Part shown: in pieces, positions 9,808 through 20,971 of the stretch | Position numbering within the stretch: position 1 is the first letter of the stretch | How the letters are laid out: each line of letters opens with the position of its first letter | NCBI RefSeq assembly: GCF_002104995.1 | Contig: NW_024468249.1 | Location: forward strand, 868,001 to 932,000 | Length of the DNA: 64,000 bases | Direction of reading: 5' to 3' | Source of the DNA: Linderina pennispora | Lineage: Eukaryota > Kickxellomycota > Kickxellomycetes > Kickxellales > Kickxellaceae | Notes under the pieces: generated by a model | What the model saw: the letters and a program-made list of their open reading frames with translations, nothing else | Told to the model about the DNA's origin: nothing | The model's database searches: none | Program-made: the position numbers and the translations under genes

Positions 9808-12800
9808 ATGAACCAGCAGCACACGAGCGAATACACAGACCAGTACGGTGGGTCGGGTGCATCACTGCACGGCGGCCCGCAGGACCTCTCAGCACTGCCC
9901 ACAGCAGTAGACTTCCAGCGCAACCTCCAGGCCATCCGGCACGACAGCCTCTACGGATCGGCTGCCTCTCTTGACGGACCGGCAGTGATGACACGGCAGA
10001 GCACAGCGGCGTCCAGCGCGGCACCCAACCTAGGAACCCAGTTCTCCAGCACAAACCTCAGCACATACAGCATGCGCAGCCTGAATGCGCCAGCAGGAAT
10101 CGACGAGCGCATCACATACCAGTACGCGCTGCGGTATGCAATTCTGCTGGACGCCGAGAACGAGCAGCTGCGGGTACGCTCAGCGAGTGTCAGCTCGGGG
10201 ACAGCGCGGGCAGTGCATGCGTCGGGAGCGCATACAGTGAGTGGTGGAACGCAGTTTGCAGTGCGGACGGTGGGGGTGGCCAGCGGGACACCAAACCTGA
10301 ACAATCGCACGCCGACGCTGGTGCGCCCACAGAATGGCGAGCCGGGGGACCTGGGGCCGCACATTCAGGCAGGCAGAAAGTACAAGAACTGGCGCTCCAG
10401 TTTGTTCGATTTCGGTGACAATGCGTCGCGCATGCTGAAGGAGGCGAATGGCGGCGGCCGGCTCAAGGCGCTGGGCAAGCTGACTGGGCTGGTGGGCGGC
10501 TCGCATGCAAACGAGGGCCCCAATGCAGGGCGGCTCACCAGCGGGATTGTGCGGGCGGTGGCGCGGCAGGCGAAGACGTCAGCAAGCGAGTCGTCGGTTC
10601 ATCCGTTTACCGCCGGCTGCTACGCAGACCTGCATGTGCACCTGAAGAGCCGTGCCCACAGCGAGGCACTGGGCGAGCGCGGCACGGTTGAGGACCTAGT
10701 GATAATGTTTTCGGACATTGCCCGCAAGCGGTGCCATGCGCAGGGCATCGTCAATGACGCGGATGTTGCGCGTACCGTGCGCAGCCAGGCGGACAAGTTT
10801 GTCAAGCTGCTCAGGACGGTGCTGCAGAAGAAGGCCCAGGCATCGCGCGAGGCTGGGCTGGCGCTTCTCAAATTGGACGACTTCAGCGAGGGCAACTCAC
10901 CGGTGCTGCAGACGGGCGGCGGAACCCGGCTGCGGGCACAGTCAGATGCACCGTCAACGGTCAGCGGCACATCGACGCTGGACAGCTCGCAGTCAGACAA
11001 GTCGATCTGCGCATGGCTGAAGAGCGTGTTCCAAGTGCCGGATCATGAGCACAACTCGATCATGACTGAACTGCGGCGAGTGGTGACACAGGAGGTAAGT
11101 TGCAGTACAGAGCCAATGCACGCGGGACATTCTCTGACCTACGTACAACTCAATGTGATTTTTTGCTCCTTTGTTTCTAGAAGGCGGTGAGCGATCTGCG
11201 GGCGTGCTTGGCAGTAGTCAAGCAGGACCAGAGCTTTGTGGGCACACCTGCGGACTTTGCCTCGCGGCAGGCGTACGAATGCTGGAAGCAGCGCGAGATC
11301 ACATCGCTGGAGCAGCTGATCATCACCAGCTCCCTCAAACAAAACTTCATTGCTGGCGGCAAGCTGGGAGCGCAGCCCATGCGGCCACCAGCCAGCGAGC
11401 TCGCCGGCGCAGTCGACGCCGACTCGGCGTTTGAGTACATTCCAGCCAGTGCGGCATCACACTATCGCATGCTGGTGCAGCGCGCTGTGGTGCACGACAT
11501 TATCGGCAATCTCGACACTGCAGACCCAAAAACAACTCTGCCGCTGTCGATGGCGGGCGAGGACCTGCTCAAACAGTGCATGATCGCATGGCGTATCAGT
11601 GTCCCCTACCGCACGGCCTGCTACCTGGATGTAGTCAAGGACTACTACATCGAGGGCATCCTGCCGGCTGCGTACCTGCTGGACGCGTTTGGCAAGGTTG
11701 AACGCATCATCCACATGATCAAGCCGCACGAGTGGCCGATCTCGCATTACACGTATCTGCTGAACATCGAAAAGGCCATAGAGTTCCACACGCTTGGGTG
11801 TGTCGAGGACGTCATCGAGGAGCTGGACCAGCAGCGGCCCGACCACAATGCGGTCTTGAAGCGCACGCTGCGCTGTCTGGTCATTAACGACGTCACGTGC
11901 CCGGTAGTCCCCAACCAGCCCATGCCCAACATCCCCGGGCGGCGCGATGAGGTCATCGGCATGCTGGAGGGATCAATCCAGTACCGCTACAGCTGCCTCA
12001 AGGACCGGTACTTTGGCATTGAACCGTCGGGTCCAGCAAAGCTCGAGAGCTATGAGTTCCTGGGCGAGCTTGTGCTCGGCGACTACGAAAACTGCCGGAG
12101 TATCTTCACCGAGCCGCTCTTGTGCGACGGCGATCGGCGGTTCGACATTGCCGGGATCGTTGGCGAACTCCAGATCGAGTATTTCTACACTGATCTGATG
12201 CAACACCTTGAGCATGCCGGGTACTGCACTGAGAATGCCAACATCGAAGCTGCGCTGGCTCTGTTTGGGCTGCTGCAGCGCATGGCCAAAATCCACAGCC
12301 GCTACTCGGACCGCGCGCTCGAGGGCATCGACACGCAGCGCCTTTTTGATGAAGCAACGGCACTGTGGCTCAGCCAGCTGGCCACCGAGTCGGACGGCTG
12401 GGTGCGCAACGCACTGGCCATGGACAAGGTCATTGAGACTCCAGCTGGCAGCGAGCCTGCACCGCGGCATTCGACATCCGTCATCGATCTGATCACGTGT
12501 TTTTCGCAGCAAGTGGGTACGATCCGCCGCATTGCCTGGCCCGACATTGAGGCAGAAGCGCGGTTCCTGACGCACTTCATGAAAACGCTGTGCCAGTGCT
12601 TTGAGACATACGCCGACGAAATGGTCAAGCAATTCCTGGTCAGCCTGAGCCTGTCAGCCGAGGACCGGCCGGGCAGCCGCTCCGATGGATTCGGCGGGGT
12701 ACGGCTAAACCGCAAATACCGCGAGCAGTCGCTGGCGGTGGCCCCGGCGGTGCAGGCAGCGGCAGCTCGGCTCGACCAGGCCACCGGGCTGCAGGTGGGC

Positions 12801-14654
12801 AGCGACGCGTGCGTCAAGCTCAACAATCTTGCAGTGGCAATGGACCGGCTGCACGAGCTGTACGACGAGCTGGAGATCCGCAAGCTGACAGACGCGCTGG
12901 GCGGCGAGACGCGGCCGTCACTGACGGCGTCGGCACCCAGCGGATTCCTGTTCTCGCTCAAAGTAGTCCATGGGGAGAACCTTGAGCTGTACCGGCGTGC
13001 ACACGACGTGCAGGTGGATACCAGTGCGCAGCCGTACATCAAGCTGAGCATTGCGTCGCAGGCCGACGACGGCTCAGTCCACCGCGAGAAAATCGGCAAG
13101 ACGCGCGCAGTAGCACTGAACTCCATGAATCCGCGGTGGAACCAGTCGTTCGACGTGGCATTGCCGGCCACCAGCACCCCGCAAGCTACGCCTGTTGAGG
13201 TGCGGGTATGTACACGTGACGGCCCCAAGCGGCTGGGCCACAAGGAGAAGGTGCACTGCCGCGGGTACTTTGTGCTGTCGCCGCAGATGGCTGGCCAGAC
13301 TGAGGGCACACAGGACGTTATGCTAGACCTTGAGCCCGCTGGGCACCTGCTGATGCGCGTCACCGTTGATGGCGAGCGCGACGACGTCGACTTTTACAGC
13401 GGCCGCATGTTCCGCTGCCTCGAGCACACGCTGGCTGACCTGCAGCAGCGCATCGTCGAGCAGCTGGCGGTGTACGTGCGCGACTACCTGCGGCAGATTC
13501 TGGTCGTCCAGAAGCCGCGCTTCCGCCACACGCGCCTGGCCAGCAACGTGTCGGCCATTGAGCGCTCCATCCAGTTCCTGAAGCTGTCCGACAGCGGCCC
13601 CGCCACCGTACGCGTGACCCAAGAGAGCTGCCACGAGGCGCTGCTGCCGCTGATCGACTATCTCGAGGAGAACCTGCATGTGCTGTTCTTTGATCTCAAC
13701 GTGGACACCGCCAACGGCGTGATTGCCCGTGTCTGGAAGGAGATCCTCAATGCCTTCGAAGACATCCTGTTGCCACCACTGCATGGCCGCGCCAAGGGCC
13801 TGGCCAAGCCGCTGACCGAGTCCGACGTCAACAACGTCTTCGACTGCCTGCAATTCCTAAAGTGGTACTTTGAAGGGGGTGACGACCACGACGGCATCTC
13901 TGAAGAAATCCTGACGAGCCGCAAGTTCCGCGAGCTCAAGGTCGTCCGCGACATGTACTTTATGACCACCAAGGAGCTGATGGAGGAGTACATGCATGAG
14001 CTGCATGCCTCGGCCATTGCCACCGCCCGCACTGCATCCACTGAGCGTGCCCAGGCCGCCCAGGCTGCCGAGCCAGCCGCCGAGCCACCTCTGCCGGCGC
14101 TGAACGCCCAACCGACACTCGATGACCTGTCGCGGTACGAGCGGCCACTGCCGCCTATCCCCACGCAGCAGGGCCTGCATCCGCTCAACACCGATAACCT
14201 GACGCGCCCGCGCTTCAGCGGCTACACCACCGGCTTCGACTCGTCCAGCGAGAACCTCTCGACCCCCTCGCACACCGAGGAGGTCCGCACGCCTGTATTC
14301 CCCAGCCCCGCCACGCCCACCCTGGCGCGCACCCGCTCCGTTTGGGCCCACCGCAACGCCGCCACTGCCAACAAGCTGCGTCGCCAGAACATGCTGGTCA
14401 CTGACAAGAGCGACGTGATTCTGCGGCTGCTGCGGCTGCGCTACGATAAGGACGCAGCGGCCTTTGTCGACCAGCAGCTGGAGCTGAGGGCCAGCCAGAT
14501 GAAGTACGAAATGACAAAGGCTATCCGTCGCGACCGGTCGTCGTCCAGCGCTACCACCAGCACTCAGGATACGAGTCTGGCTCCGGCACGTTTGCCGCCG
14601 CCGTTGCCGGCCAACCCGCGGCCCGCGTCGCAGGCTCGCGTAGACACACTTTAA
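9808..14654 (+). CDS. UNC13-like protein with C2 and Munc13-homology regions, two exons
   Basis: Predicted 1607-residue protein. Exon 1 is 9808-11094 and exon 2 is 11181-14654; the 86-nt intron has donor GTAAGT and acceptor TTTCTAG, and the join (TQE/KAVSDLRAC) keeps frame. The first 230 residues are low-complexity, Ser/Gly/Ala-rich. Next comes a helical region that resembles the DUF810/MUN fold of fungal and plant UNC13 relatives. A C2 domain follows (about residues 1035-1155; PYIKLSIAS, then LNSMNPRWNQSFDV, with the usual NPxWN motif). A further MHD2-type helical part (EILNAFEDILLPPL) precedes a disordered Pro/Ser-rich tail. Relatives tether or prime vesicles at membranes, often with SNAREs; the cargo here is unknown. 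The ATG at 9808 is the first in frame. Its stop is 14 bp from that of the convergent IPK1 gene. Confidence 0.82.
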
Positions 14655-14668
14655 CAGTTATTCTTCTT

Positions 14669-15871
14669 TTATTCAACGCATCTTCTGTCCTCACCTACTT
14701 GCAGGTAATTTAACACAATCTCCTGGTCCTTTGCCAGGTAATCGGGCAGCTTGGAGAGCTTCTTTGGGTCGGCGTCGATGATCACCATGCGGTACCGCAC
14801 GTGCTGTCCAGCAACAGAAGCCGTCTTCCACGGCACAGCGCCTGCCCCGGGCTGGTCTGCAGCAGCATCCGATGAAGCCAGCTGGATCAGAACCGAAATG
14901 TCCTTCAGCGTCGTTGCCAGCAGGAACTCCAGAACTGCCTGTTTGTCCGAACACACGTCGGCATCCGCACGTGCCAAAAACCGCCGCTCTGCCTCAACCC
15001 AGTCGCCAATGTCCGGCTGCCCGCTCACAAATATGCCATCGCTTTGTGCTCGCTGGTACATCGGAAACACGCCCTCAATGTCGAACCGGTCCAGCCTCTG
15101 CTGCAGCTGCTTGAGCCGCAAAAGAAGCCCCTCGTGCTCCAAAACCCGCGCTATCTCCTTGCTAGTCTTTTTCCAGTCGACTGTTTTGCCGTTGGAAAGC
15201 TCGATTTGCCGGCCATCGGCGAACACACGCAGGTTGTTTTGTGGTGACTCGGCTAGATGCCTGAGCGCCTGCAGTACGCGCTGCTGGTCGGTTGAATACA
15301 GGTCCAGTGGGCAGAACCCGCTAATGCGCTCTGTGTGCTTCAGCCGCTGGTGCATGCAGTACCGGCAAACTGTGCGTTTTACCTGCGTCGCCGCCGAAAT
15401 CTGCTCGGCGTCAGGCAAATACCCCCATTTGGGCTTCACCTCCACTGTAAGTATGCCGGGTCCGATCATGTTTGGTGTAACTACTGCAATGCGCTGCCCT
15501 GCATCGATCTGCCGGTGTTTGCGGTGGCTAGGCCGTGAGTCCTCCGCCAGCCCTCCCAGCGCCGTTATGAACTCCTTGGTTACCGATACTAGACGCTGCG
15601 GGAGAATATACTCGCTGCCGATCAAACTGCCGATTACCTGCCTTGTGTACCCGATGCTATCTTGCTTGTAGTGGAGCTGCTGGTGCTCAGGCATGTCGGT
15701 GCACTTGCCTACGGGGCTTTTTGTCAACCGCAGTAGCCATCCGCGCAGTGTTTCGTCGGTACCAGTGTATGCAAACACCATGTTTTCGTTGCCTTCGTTC
15801 GTGTACAGCCAGTCAGTGGCTATGAGTGGCATCTGGCATGGCGGTGCACGGTCAATTGGCGATTTCGACAT
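14669..15871 (-). CDS. IPK1: Inositol-pentakisphosphate 2-kinase
   Basis: Phosphorylates the 2-position of inositol pentakisphosphate to make phytate (IP6), a cofactor for mRNA export. The 400-residue protein has the family motifs in order: WLYTNEGNENMVFAYTG (nucleotide-binding N-lobe), VEVKPKWGYLP, the zinc/structural CRYCMHQ, SGFCPLDLYS, and near the C-terminus VRYRMVIIDADPKK, corresponding to the catalytic aspartate segment. An inserted helical region (about residues 235-270) precedes the C-lobe. The ATG at 15871 gives a normal N-terminus a short distance before the N-lobe motif. The gene is on the opposite strand to, and nearly abuts, the UNC13-like gene. Confidence 0.93.
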   Translation of the reverse strand: MSKSPIDRAPPCQMPLIATDWLYTNEGNENMVFAYTGTDETLRGWLLRLTKSPVGKCTDMPEHQQLHYKQDSIGYTRQVIGSLIGSEYILPQRLVSVTKEFITALGGLAEDSRPSHRKHRQIDAGQRIAVVTPNMIGPGILTVEVKPKWGYLPDAEQISAATQVKRTVCRYCMHQRLKHTERISGFCPLDLYSTDQQRVLQALRHLAESPQNNLRVFADGRQIELSNGKTVDWKKTSKEIARVLEHEGLLLRLKQLQQRLDRFDIEGVFPMYQRAQSDGIFVSGQPDIGDWVEAERRFLARADADVCSDKQAVLEFLLATTLKDISVLIQLASSDAAADQPGAGAVPWKTASVAGQHVRYRMVIIDADPKKLSKLPDYLAKDQEIVLNYLQVGEDRRCVE

Positions 15872-16143
15872 TGTTAAAAAAAACAGGTGCTTTGCTGACT
15901 TTGTATGTAGTAATGTTCATTTATACCTGATATCAGCATCAATCCAGTAATGGGCTACAATTTTTGATCCATATGTAAGGATGCTCCATTTCTTATCGAC
16001 GCTGATCACAATTTGCATTGTGATGCAACTTGCATCTCATAATGCATCGATATTCGAGAGCGCTGAGAAAAAACTAGCCATGACTACACGAATCTACTCC
16101 CACCAACACTAGCCCCACACAATTGTATTTTTTGTATCTCTCC
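15872..16143. other. Intergenic region between IPK1 and F-box-like gene
   Basis: 272 nt, AT-rich, forming the shared upstream region of two divergent genes. Repeated TGCAT words occur near 16013-16043. No gene seen. Confidence 0.4.
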
Positions 16144-16740
16144 ATGGCCCAAAGCATCTCTAATGCTAACACACTGGAAAACGGCAATATCATATACCGT
16201 GTACTAGGCATACTCGCCAACCAAGTGATGACTGACGAGCTCACCATTTTCAAGTACCACGAACTCCTTAACTATGCCTGCGTATGCCGCCTATGGATGG
16301 ATGTCCTGAAACACCCTCTTTCCCAGACCATTATCGTCCAGAGCAGAACCAAGCCCAACGAGCGAGCCACCGAAGAGGCCCACCAGAAATACCAATGGGC
16401 ATCCAACATTCCCTTTATCACGTCCTCGGGCATGTGCAGCAATGCAAAGGCAATGTATGTTGTTGGTGTCCAACTAACCATGCTGTTCTACTTCCACGAG
16501 ACTCTACAGAACCAGGGGTTTGATAGTGGCCAATGGACTAGTGTAGAAAGCATTGCCTTTACCGGGAGCTTCTACTATAGGTTGTATGACCGGGAATACA
16601 GCTATGAGGATGCCGTCTGCGATTATATCATGGACAGGATGCCTAATATAGCCAAGGTAGAAATACTCATCGATCAACCAATTCGCTTTGTATACCGTTT
16701 GCATGGTGAGCTCAATAAGCGTATTGCCAGTAGTCAGTAA
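16144..16740 (+). CDS. Short F-box-like protein, possibly truncated
   Basis: 198 residues. The N-terminus (IIYRVLGILANQVMTDEL, then LLNYACVCRLWMDVLKHPL) has the layout of an F-box: an I-x-x-I-L helix followed by L-x-x-x-x-x-VCR-x-W. F-box proteins recruit substrates to Skp1-cullin ubiquitin ligases. After it comes a region ending in a KVEILIDQPI strand, where leucine-rich or other repeats usually continue, but the frame stops. It may therefore be a truncated member of a large lineage-specific family. The ATG at 16144 (MAQSISNAN) was chosen over an open upstream frame that lacks a convincing ATG. Codon use is more AT-rich than in neighbouring housekeeping genes. Confidence 0.5.
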   Translation: MAQSISNANTLENGNIIYRVLGILANQVMTDELTIFKYHELLNYACVCRLWMDVLKHPLSQTIIVQSRTKPNERATEEAHQKYQWASNIPFITSSGMCSNAKAMYVVGVQLTMLFYFHETLQNQGFDSGQWTSVESIAFTGSFYYRLYDREYSYEDAVCDYIMDRMPNIAKVEILIDQPIRFVYRLHGELNKRIASSQ

Positions 16741-17702
16741 CCGGATTTACTTGAAAACCAGTAGCCGCCATTTCCAACCAAGTCGCTATTAAATATTTAC
16801 CTATGACACTCATATCTATCAGCATTGTTCGTTTTTATTACATGTACGCAGTTTATTTGGTGACCATTGGGCTGCAAACACCGCCTACATACATTACTAT
16901 CGCTAATAATACTATTACCTGAAACCACTGTCCTTTGAGCAGCAATGTTATATCCAAAGCTCATCAACATATCCTCAGTATAACTTTATTTCATCACCCA
17001 GCTATGGATCTGGTACTGACATGTGGAGCTAGGATACTGCCATGAACGGCCAGAATGTAACTGCGGCGGCAATTTCGAGCAGTCAGTTCTGCAAGCAATC
17101 TGCATGCCAAGTCAGCCGATGCATTGCCTATAGAACACCTCCCCATGGCAACACCAGTGTAGCAGTCTCGGTAGTCCGCAAATGCACAGTCCTTGATGAA
17201 TTATGAATGAATCTACCCAAAAATATAACCCCCGCGAGCTCTTGTCTTGAGATCTAAAGAATCTCAGCCAAGACTGATTTTCAAACCACACTACACATAG
17301 CAGCTCAGACAGGTGGCCATAGAGCTTCCTGTTGGGGATATCTTACTCAAGCAGGCCCTTCGCTTTTCTGCATATCTCACTAAGTGAGATTACTGGAATG
17401 TTCGCTTTTTCTAAAGCCCACCTTGGCGATAATTTATTTTTGGCAAGGACGGCGATTTTTCCTTCTACCTCTCAGGGTTTCCGCATTCACTGTGGTCTGT
17501 GTGGGCACCCTGCCAGGGTGTGGCTAGTAGGTCAAAAAAACATTTCTTTTAAAGACCGACTTCAGTATAAAGCAGGCAGAGCCCACCCACCATCTTGGTC
17601 TTACCACATTACCAAAGCAACACAGCTCGCCACAGCTTTATCCACTTCTTGGACAATATTTCTAAACCCCCTACCAGCAGCAAGTCTATCGAAGACGAAA
17701 TC
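16741..17702. other. 962-bp AT-rich intergenic region
   Basis: No family-like coding sequence on either strand. A TATAAAG at 17576-17582 precedes the Cys-rich gene. Marks the change from housekeeping to accessory sequence. Confidence 0.4.
17576..17582 (+). promoter_or_regulatory. TATA box of Cys-rich gene A
   Basis: TATAAAG lies 127 nt upstream of the ATG at 17703. Similar TATA elements precede Cys-rich gene B and both DUF4246 copies at 100-130 nt. Confidence 0.45.
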
Positions 17703-18194
17703 ATGGTTTCCTGCAAGCCCGGACGTGCCAATGGCCAGTACTCTGCCTTCTTCATGGCGCACGATGGCATGGTTGATCTGCTTTGGAAGAACGTCAACAA
17801 TATCAACATTGATTGTAACAAGAATTTCGACACCTTCACGTGCTGCAATGGCAGCGACTGCCGCGACTTCAACTGCCCCGGGAACCACCCCGCCCGCGAG
17901 GATATCGAAAACCTGAAGAATGCCATTATTCAGTATTCTCGCACCGGGGAGTTTTCCTCACCCAAGGGCAGTTCCCTGGCTGAGGGCAGCTTGTCGACTA
18001 GGATCAGTGCTTCCTCCGGAGACAGCTCCCCCACTACAGGCACTTCTTCCACTTATGTCACACCCAAGACTGAAGGTGCCACTGTGACTGTGGCCACCAC
18101 TGTGACTGAGAGCAAGGCTAATGCTGGCTCTCGTCTTAACATGAGATCCGTGCTTGTCCTCCTGGTGCTTTCCTCCTTCGTCTCTCTGACCTAA
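17703..18194 (+). CDS. Small Cys-rich protein A with GPI-signal-like C-terminus (new family)
   Basis: 163 residues. I do not recognise a described family. The N-terminal 60 residues align with the genes at 53363 and 62411: Cys at 4, 38, 47, 48, 53 and 58, with LWKNV before the second Cys and CRDFNCPG at the end. A Ser/Thr-rich linker of about 70 residues follows, longer than in the other two. The protein ends in a hydrophobic run (SVLVLLVLSSFVSLT) after small and basic residues, as in GPI-anchor signals or tail anchors. No N-terminal signal peptide is present, and the open frame upstream has no ATG. A cell-surface or membrane-anchored role is inference. It lies about 270 bp upstream of duplicated block A. 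Confidence 0.68.
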   Translation: MVSCKPGRANGQYSAFFMAHDGMVDLLWKNVNNINIDCNKNFDTFTCCNGSDCRDFNCPGNHPAREDIENLKNAIIQYSRTGEFSSPKGSSLAEGSLSTRISASSGDSSPTTGTSSTYVTPKTEGATVTVATTVTESKANAGSRLNMRSVLVLLVLSSFVSLT

Positions 18195-18460
18195 TTGGGA
18201 CCTGGATTCTAGCACAAATTTATGCGTGTGCCGGTGGATATAGTAGCTCCTGCTCCATACTTTTAACTTGAATATATTTGTTTTGTCGACATTATTATAG
18301 TGAGTACGCCTAGCTGGGTATTTGATATAGGTCTATTCATTAATTCTCAAATAATATCTAGTGGATCATGGAGATATATGGAGAATATCTAGCATAGGAT
18401 TGGATCTAACATCCGGAGTATCCACGAAATGGTACTGAGAGTAAACCTGAAGACATGTAT
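18195..18460. other. AT-rich gap between Cys-rich gene A and block A
   Basis: About 265 nt with no coding signal. The equivalent position beside block B holds most of an SNG1-like pseudogene, which is missing here. Confidence 0.4.
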
Positions 18461-18498
18461 ATTTCTGTGGACAGTTTAAAAAGCTCTATCTACTTTCA

Positions 18499-18652
18499 TC
18501 TCAGAGTTCAATATTACAAGGACGTTGCTGCGCAGCATCATGGGGACGAAGAGAGCACCATTCAGTTGCATAGCATGGGCACACAGTCCATTCAGATCAG
18601 CGACGTACAAAGCGACGGTGTCAGTCTGCTGGTGGAGGTCCTTGTCTGCTGA
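18499..18652 (+). pseudogene. SNG1-like gene remnant, 3' tail only
   Basis: About 50 codons (YYKDVAAQHHGDEE... to EVLVC and a TGA) nearly identical to the cytoplasmic tail of the SNG1-like pseudogene ending at 55957. The membrane part of the gene is absent, so this is a breakpoint remnant of the duplication. It cannot encode a working transporter. Confidence 0.75.
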
Positions 18653-18783
18653 ATAAGTATTCGAATGCTCAGAAGCACCGCTTTCGGTTCCTGTAAATCC
18701 AAATGGATGATCTGGATGTGCAACTCGGCTGAAGCCGCAGAACCCGCGCGAAATGGCTGCGGATAATCTGCCATGAAAATGAC

Positions 18784-18790
18784 TATAAAA
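18784..18790 (+). promoter_or_regulatory. TATA box of DUF4246 copy A
   Basis: TATAAAA 109 nt upstream of the ATG at 18893; conserved at 56089 before copy B. Confidence 0.45.
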
Positions 18791-18892
18791 TGCCCTTTGA
18801 CCATCACTCAGAAACAAGCACGACAAAGCCCAGTCATTTACTGTCTTCTTTTCTTCCGCTGGACTCCGTCTTTCTACTCCTTTGCTCCTCCA

Positions 18893-20578
18893 ATGAGTAT
18901 CAATACACTATTAAAATGTCTTCGTAAGAAGCTTGGCGGCGGTGCTGTGTACGCCAAAGTGGACACTGAAATGCGCACGGTAATGGAGATGCGTATGGTC
19001 GCAATGAGCGGTGCTATCAGGGCCAAGCCAGGCTGGACCGTCAAGATGCAGGACGGTGCGATTCGCCAGAAATGGACTACCGAGACCAAAAGCCAGGGTC
19101 TGACTGATCTAGAAACCAAGTATGTTCGGAAGAACTCGACTACTACGCCAAGCTGCGTGACCCAGAGACTGGTATCGAGGTCAGTGGCGTCGACATGGTC
19201 TGGGCTTCTGACTCCCTTATTGACAACGCCCTGGCACAAGAGCTGCGCGAATATGCGGCTATCTTGGAGGATATTCCTGCAAAGCTGAAGGACTGGCACC
19301 CGAACACGAACGAGCAGGTGCTGAACCTCATCCACCCGTCGCTGTACCCGCTCTTTTACGACGGATCTTTCCTGTACCAGCCCATCGCCTCGCCAGCTGC
19401 CGCCCCGGAACCGCTGACTATCAAGTGTCGGCTGTGCGGTGTTCATGAGCGGCGCAAGGAAACGGCACTCAGGCATGGGCAACGTTCCAGTTGACGGTGA
19501 TTATTTGTCGAGGCAGTACTGCTGGCTCCCTAGTGAGTTCCATGTTCGCGACGATGGCTCGGTCGAAGTCGAGTCGTACATCAACAACCTCCATCCTGTG
19601 AGGCATGCAAAGCTGTATCCGACTATTGCAAACATCTTTGCGCGTTTCGTGCCCATGTTTGAGAACGTGGTTACGGATCTTGCGTTTATGCGTGGCCGCC
19701 GCGTTGTACCTGACCTGTATGCGTTGTTTTCAGAAGATGGAAACCCAGACTTGGTCGAAAGCGATGGCGTGGATTCAGGAGAAGGTGGTGTGGTTGGGAT
19801 TGACGACGAGTATAGAAGATGGTTAGAAACCAGGGAGTTCATTCCGCCTCCTCCAGAGGAGTTCAAAATGCCAGACCGTCCTATTCCCGCCTTCAGCTTC
19901 CGTAGTTGTCGCCTTCAGGTGATCGTCAAGATGTCGAACATCATGCTGACTCCAGACAAGCCAGAGTACAAGGGAGGCAGCTGGTATGTTGAAGCCATGG
20001 CCAACGAGCATATCGTTGCCACGGGAATCTACTACTACGATGTCAACAATATCACAGAGAGCAGGCTCAGCTTCCATCAGTCCATCAAGAGGTTGATTCA
20101 CTATGAGCAAGGTGATAAGCGTGGCATAAGGCTTGGATATGGCATTGAAGTGGATGGCAATCTAGCTGCTATGTTGTCTCAAGAACTTGGCAGCGTTGAG
20201 GCTCTCAGCGGTCGCTGCATTTGCTTCCCAAATATCTACCAGCACCAGGTCTCTGGCTTCAAGCTCAGGGATCCGTCGAAGCCTGGCGACCGCAAGATCC
20301 TTGCCTTTTTCCTCATCGATCCGTCCACGAGGATCCCATCAGCCAAGGTCGTTCCCCCGCAGCAGCAGGACTGGTGGGCTGAGAAGCTGTTCGAGCTCCC
20401 GCGATTTGGCAGCCTGCCTCTTACAATCAACGACTGCTTGTTCGAGCACATTGAGTGGCCCATGTCGCTTGAAAAGGCCAGGGAAGAGCGCCTGAAACTC
20501 ATGGCCGAGCGTTCGACGAACAACGAGACTGCTACCTCCATGTATTTTGAGCAAAGGTTCAACCTGTGCGAGCACTAG
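18893..20578 (+). pseudogene. DUF4246 protein copy A (putative 2-oxoglutarate/Fe dioxygenase-like), two frameshifts
   Basis: Fungal DUF4246 family. Visible family motifs are LNLIHPSLYPLFYDGSF, YPTIANIFARFVP, the core GGSWYVEAMANEHIVATGI followed by YYYD, GRCICFPNIYQHQVSGF, and VVPPQQQDWW. The core resembles double-stranded beta-helix dioxygenases, but the substrate is unknown. Against copy B it has a 1-nt deletion near 19126 and a 2-nt deletion near 19467, which split it into three frames. It keeps 132 nt of the N-terminal domain that copy B has lost. The usual GGSWHVE histidine, a likely metal ligand, is tyrosine here. Its TAG stop is intact. Because this assembly shows other indels, the shifts need confirming, but the His-to-Tyr change is not an indel artefact. 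Confidence 0.8.
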
Positions 20579-20971
20579 CATGTCTGCCAGCTAATTCCCT
20601 GTTGTCAACATTTCAACAATAGGGAGAGGGATGGGCCAAGCAACCACCGCCACAAAACGGCATATAGCATTGTTGCATGGGTGCTATTTTACTTGTTTGG
20701 TGGCGAAATCAGACTGTTGGATGTCCGCACAATATAGTAATCGTTATTCGAGTGAACAATGTTAGGAGCTGTATAGTGTGGTTGTTTGCCATTTCTGTTG
20801 GACTCAAGTTTCTCGGCCTCGGCACTCTACACAAAAGATATAAGCAGGACATGGGACGTGTAGCCCCTTGGGTACTGCATGGAGGCAGAATGCCAGCATA
20901 TCAGCTGGAAAGAAAGAAACTTGGCACTTAGCCTTACTCTTCACCCCTACAAGTTTGTTATCTAATCTATA
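20579..20971. other. Intergenic region between DUF4246 and MFS genes, copy A
   Basis: 393 nt, conserved almost base for base before MFS copy B. A GATATAAG motif about 130 nt before the MFS ATG may serve as TATA element. No gene seen. Confidence 0.45.
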
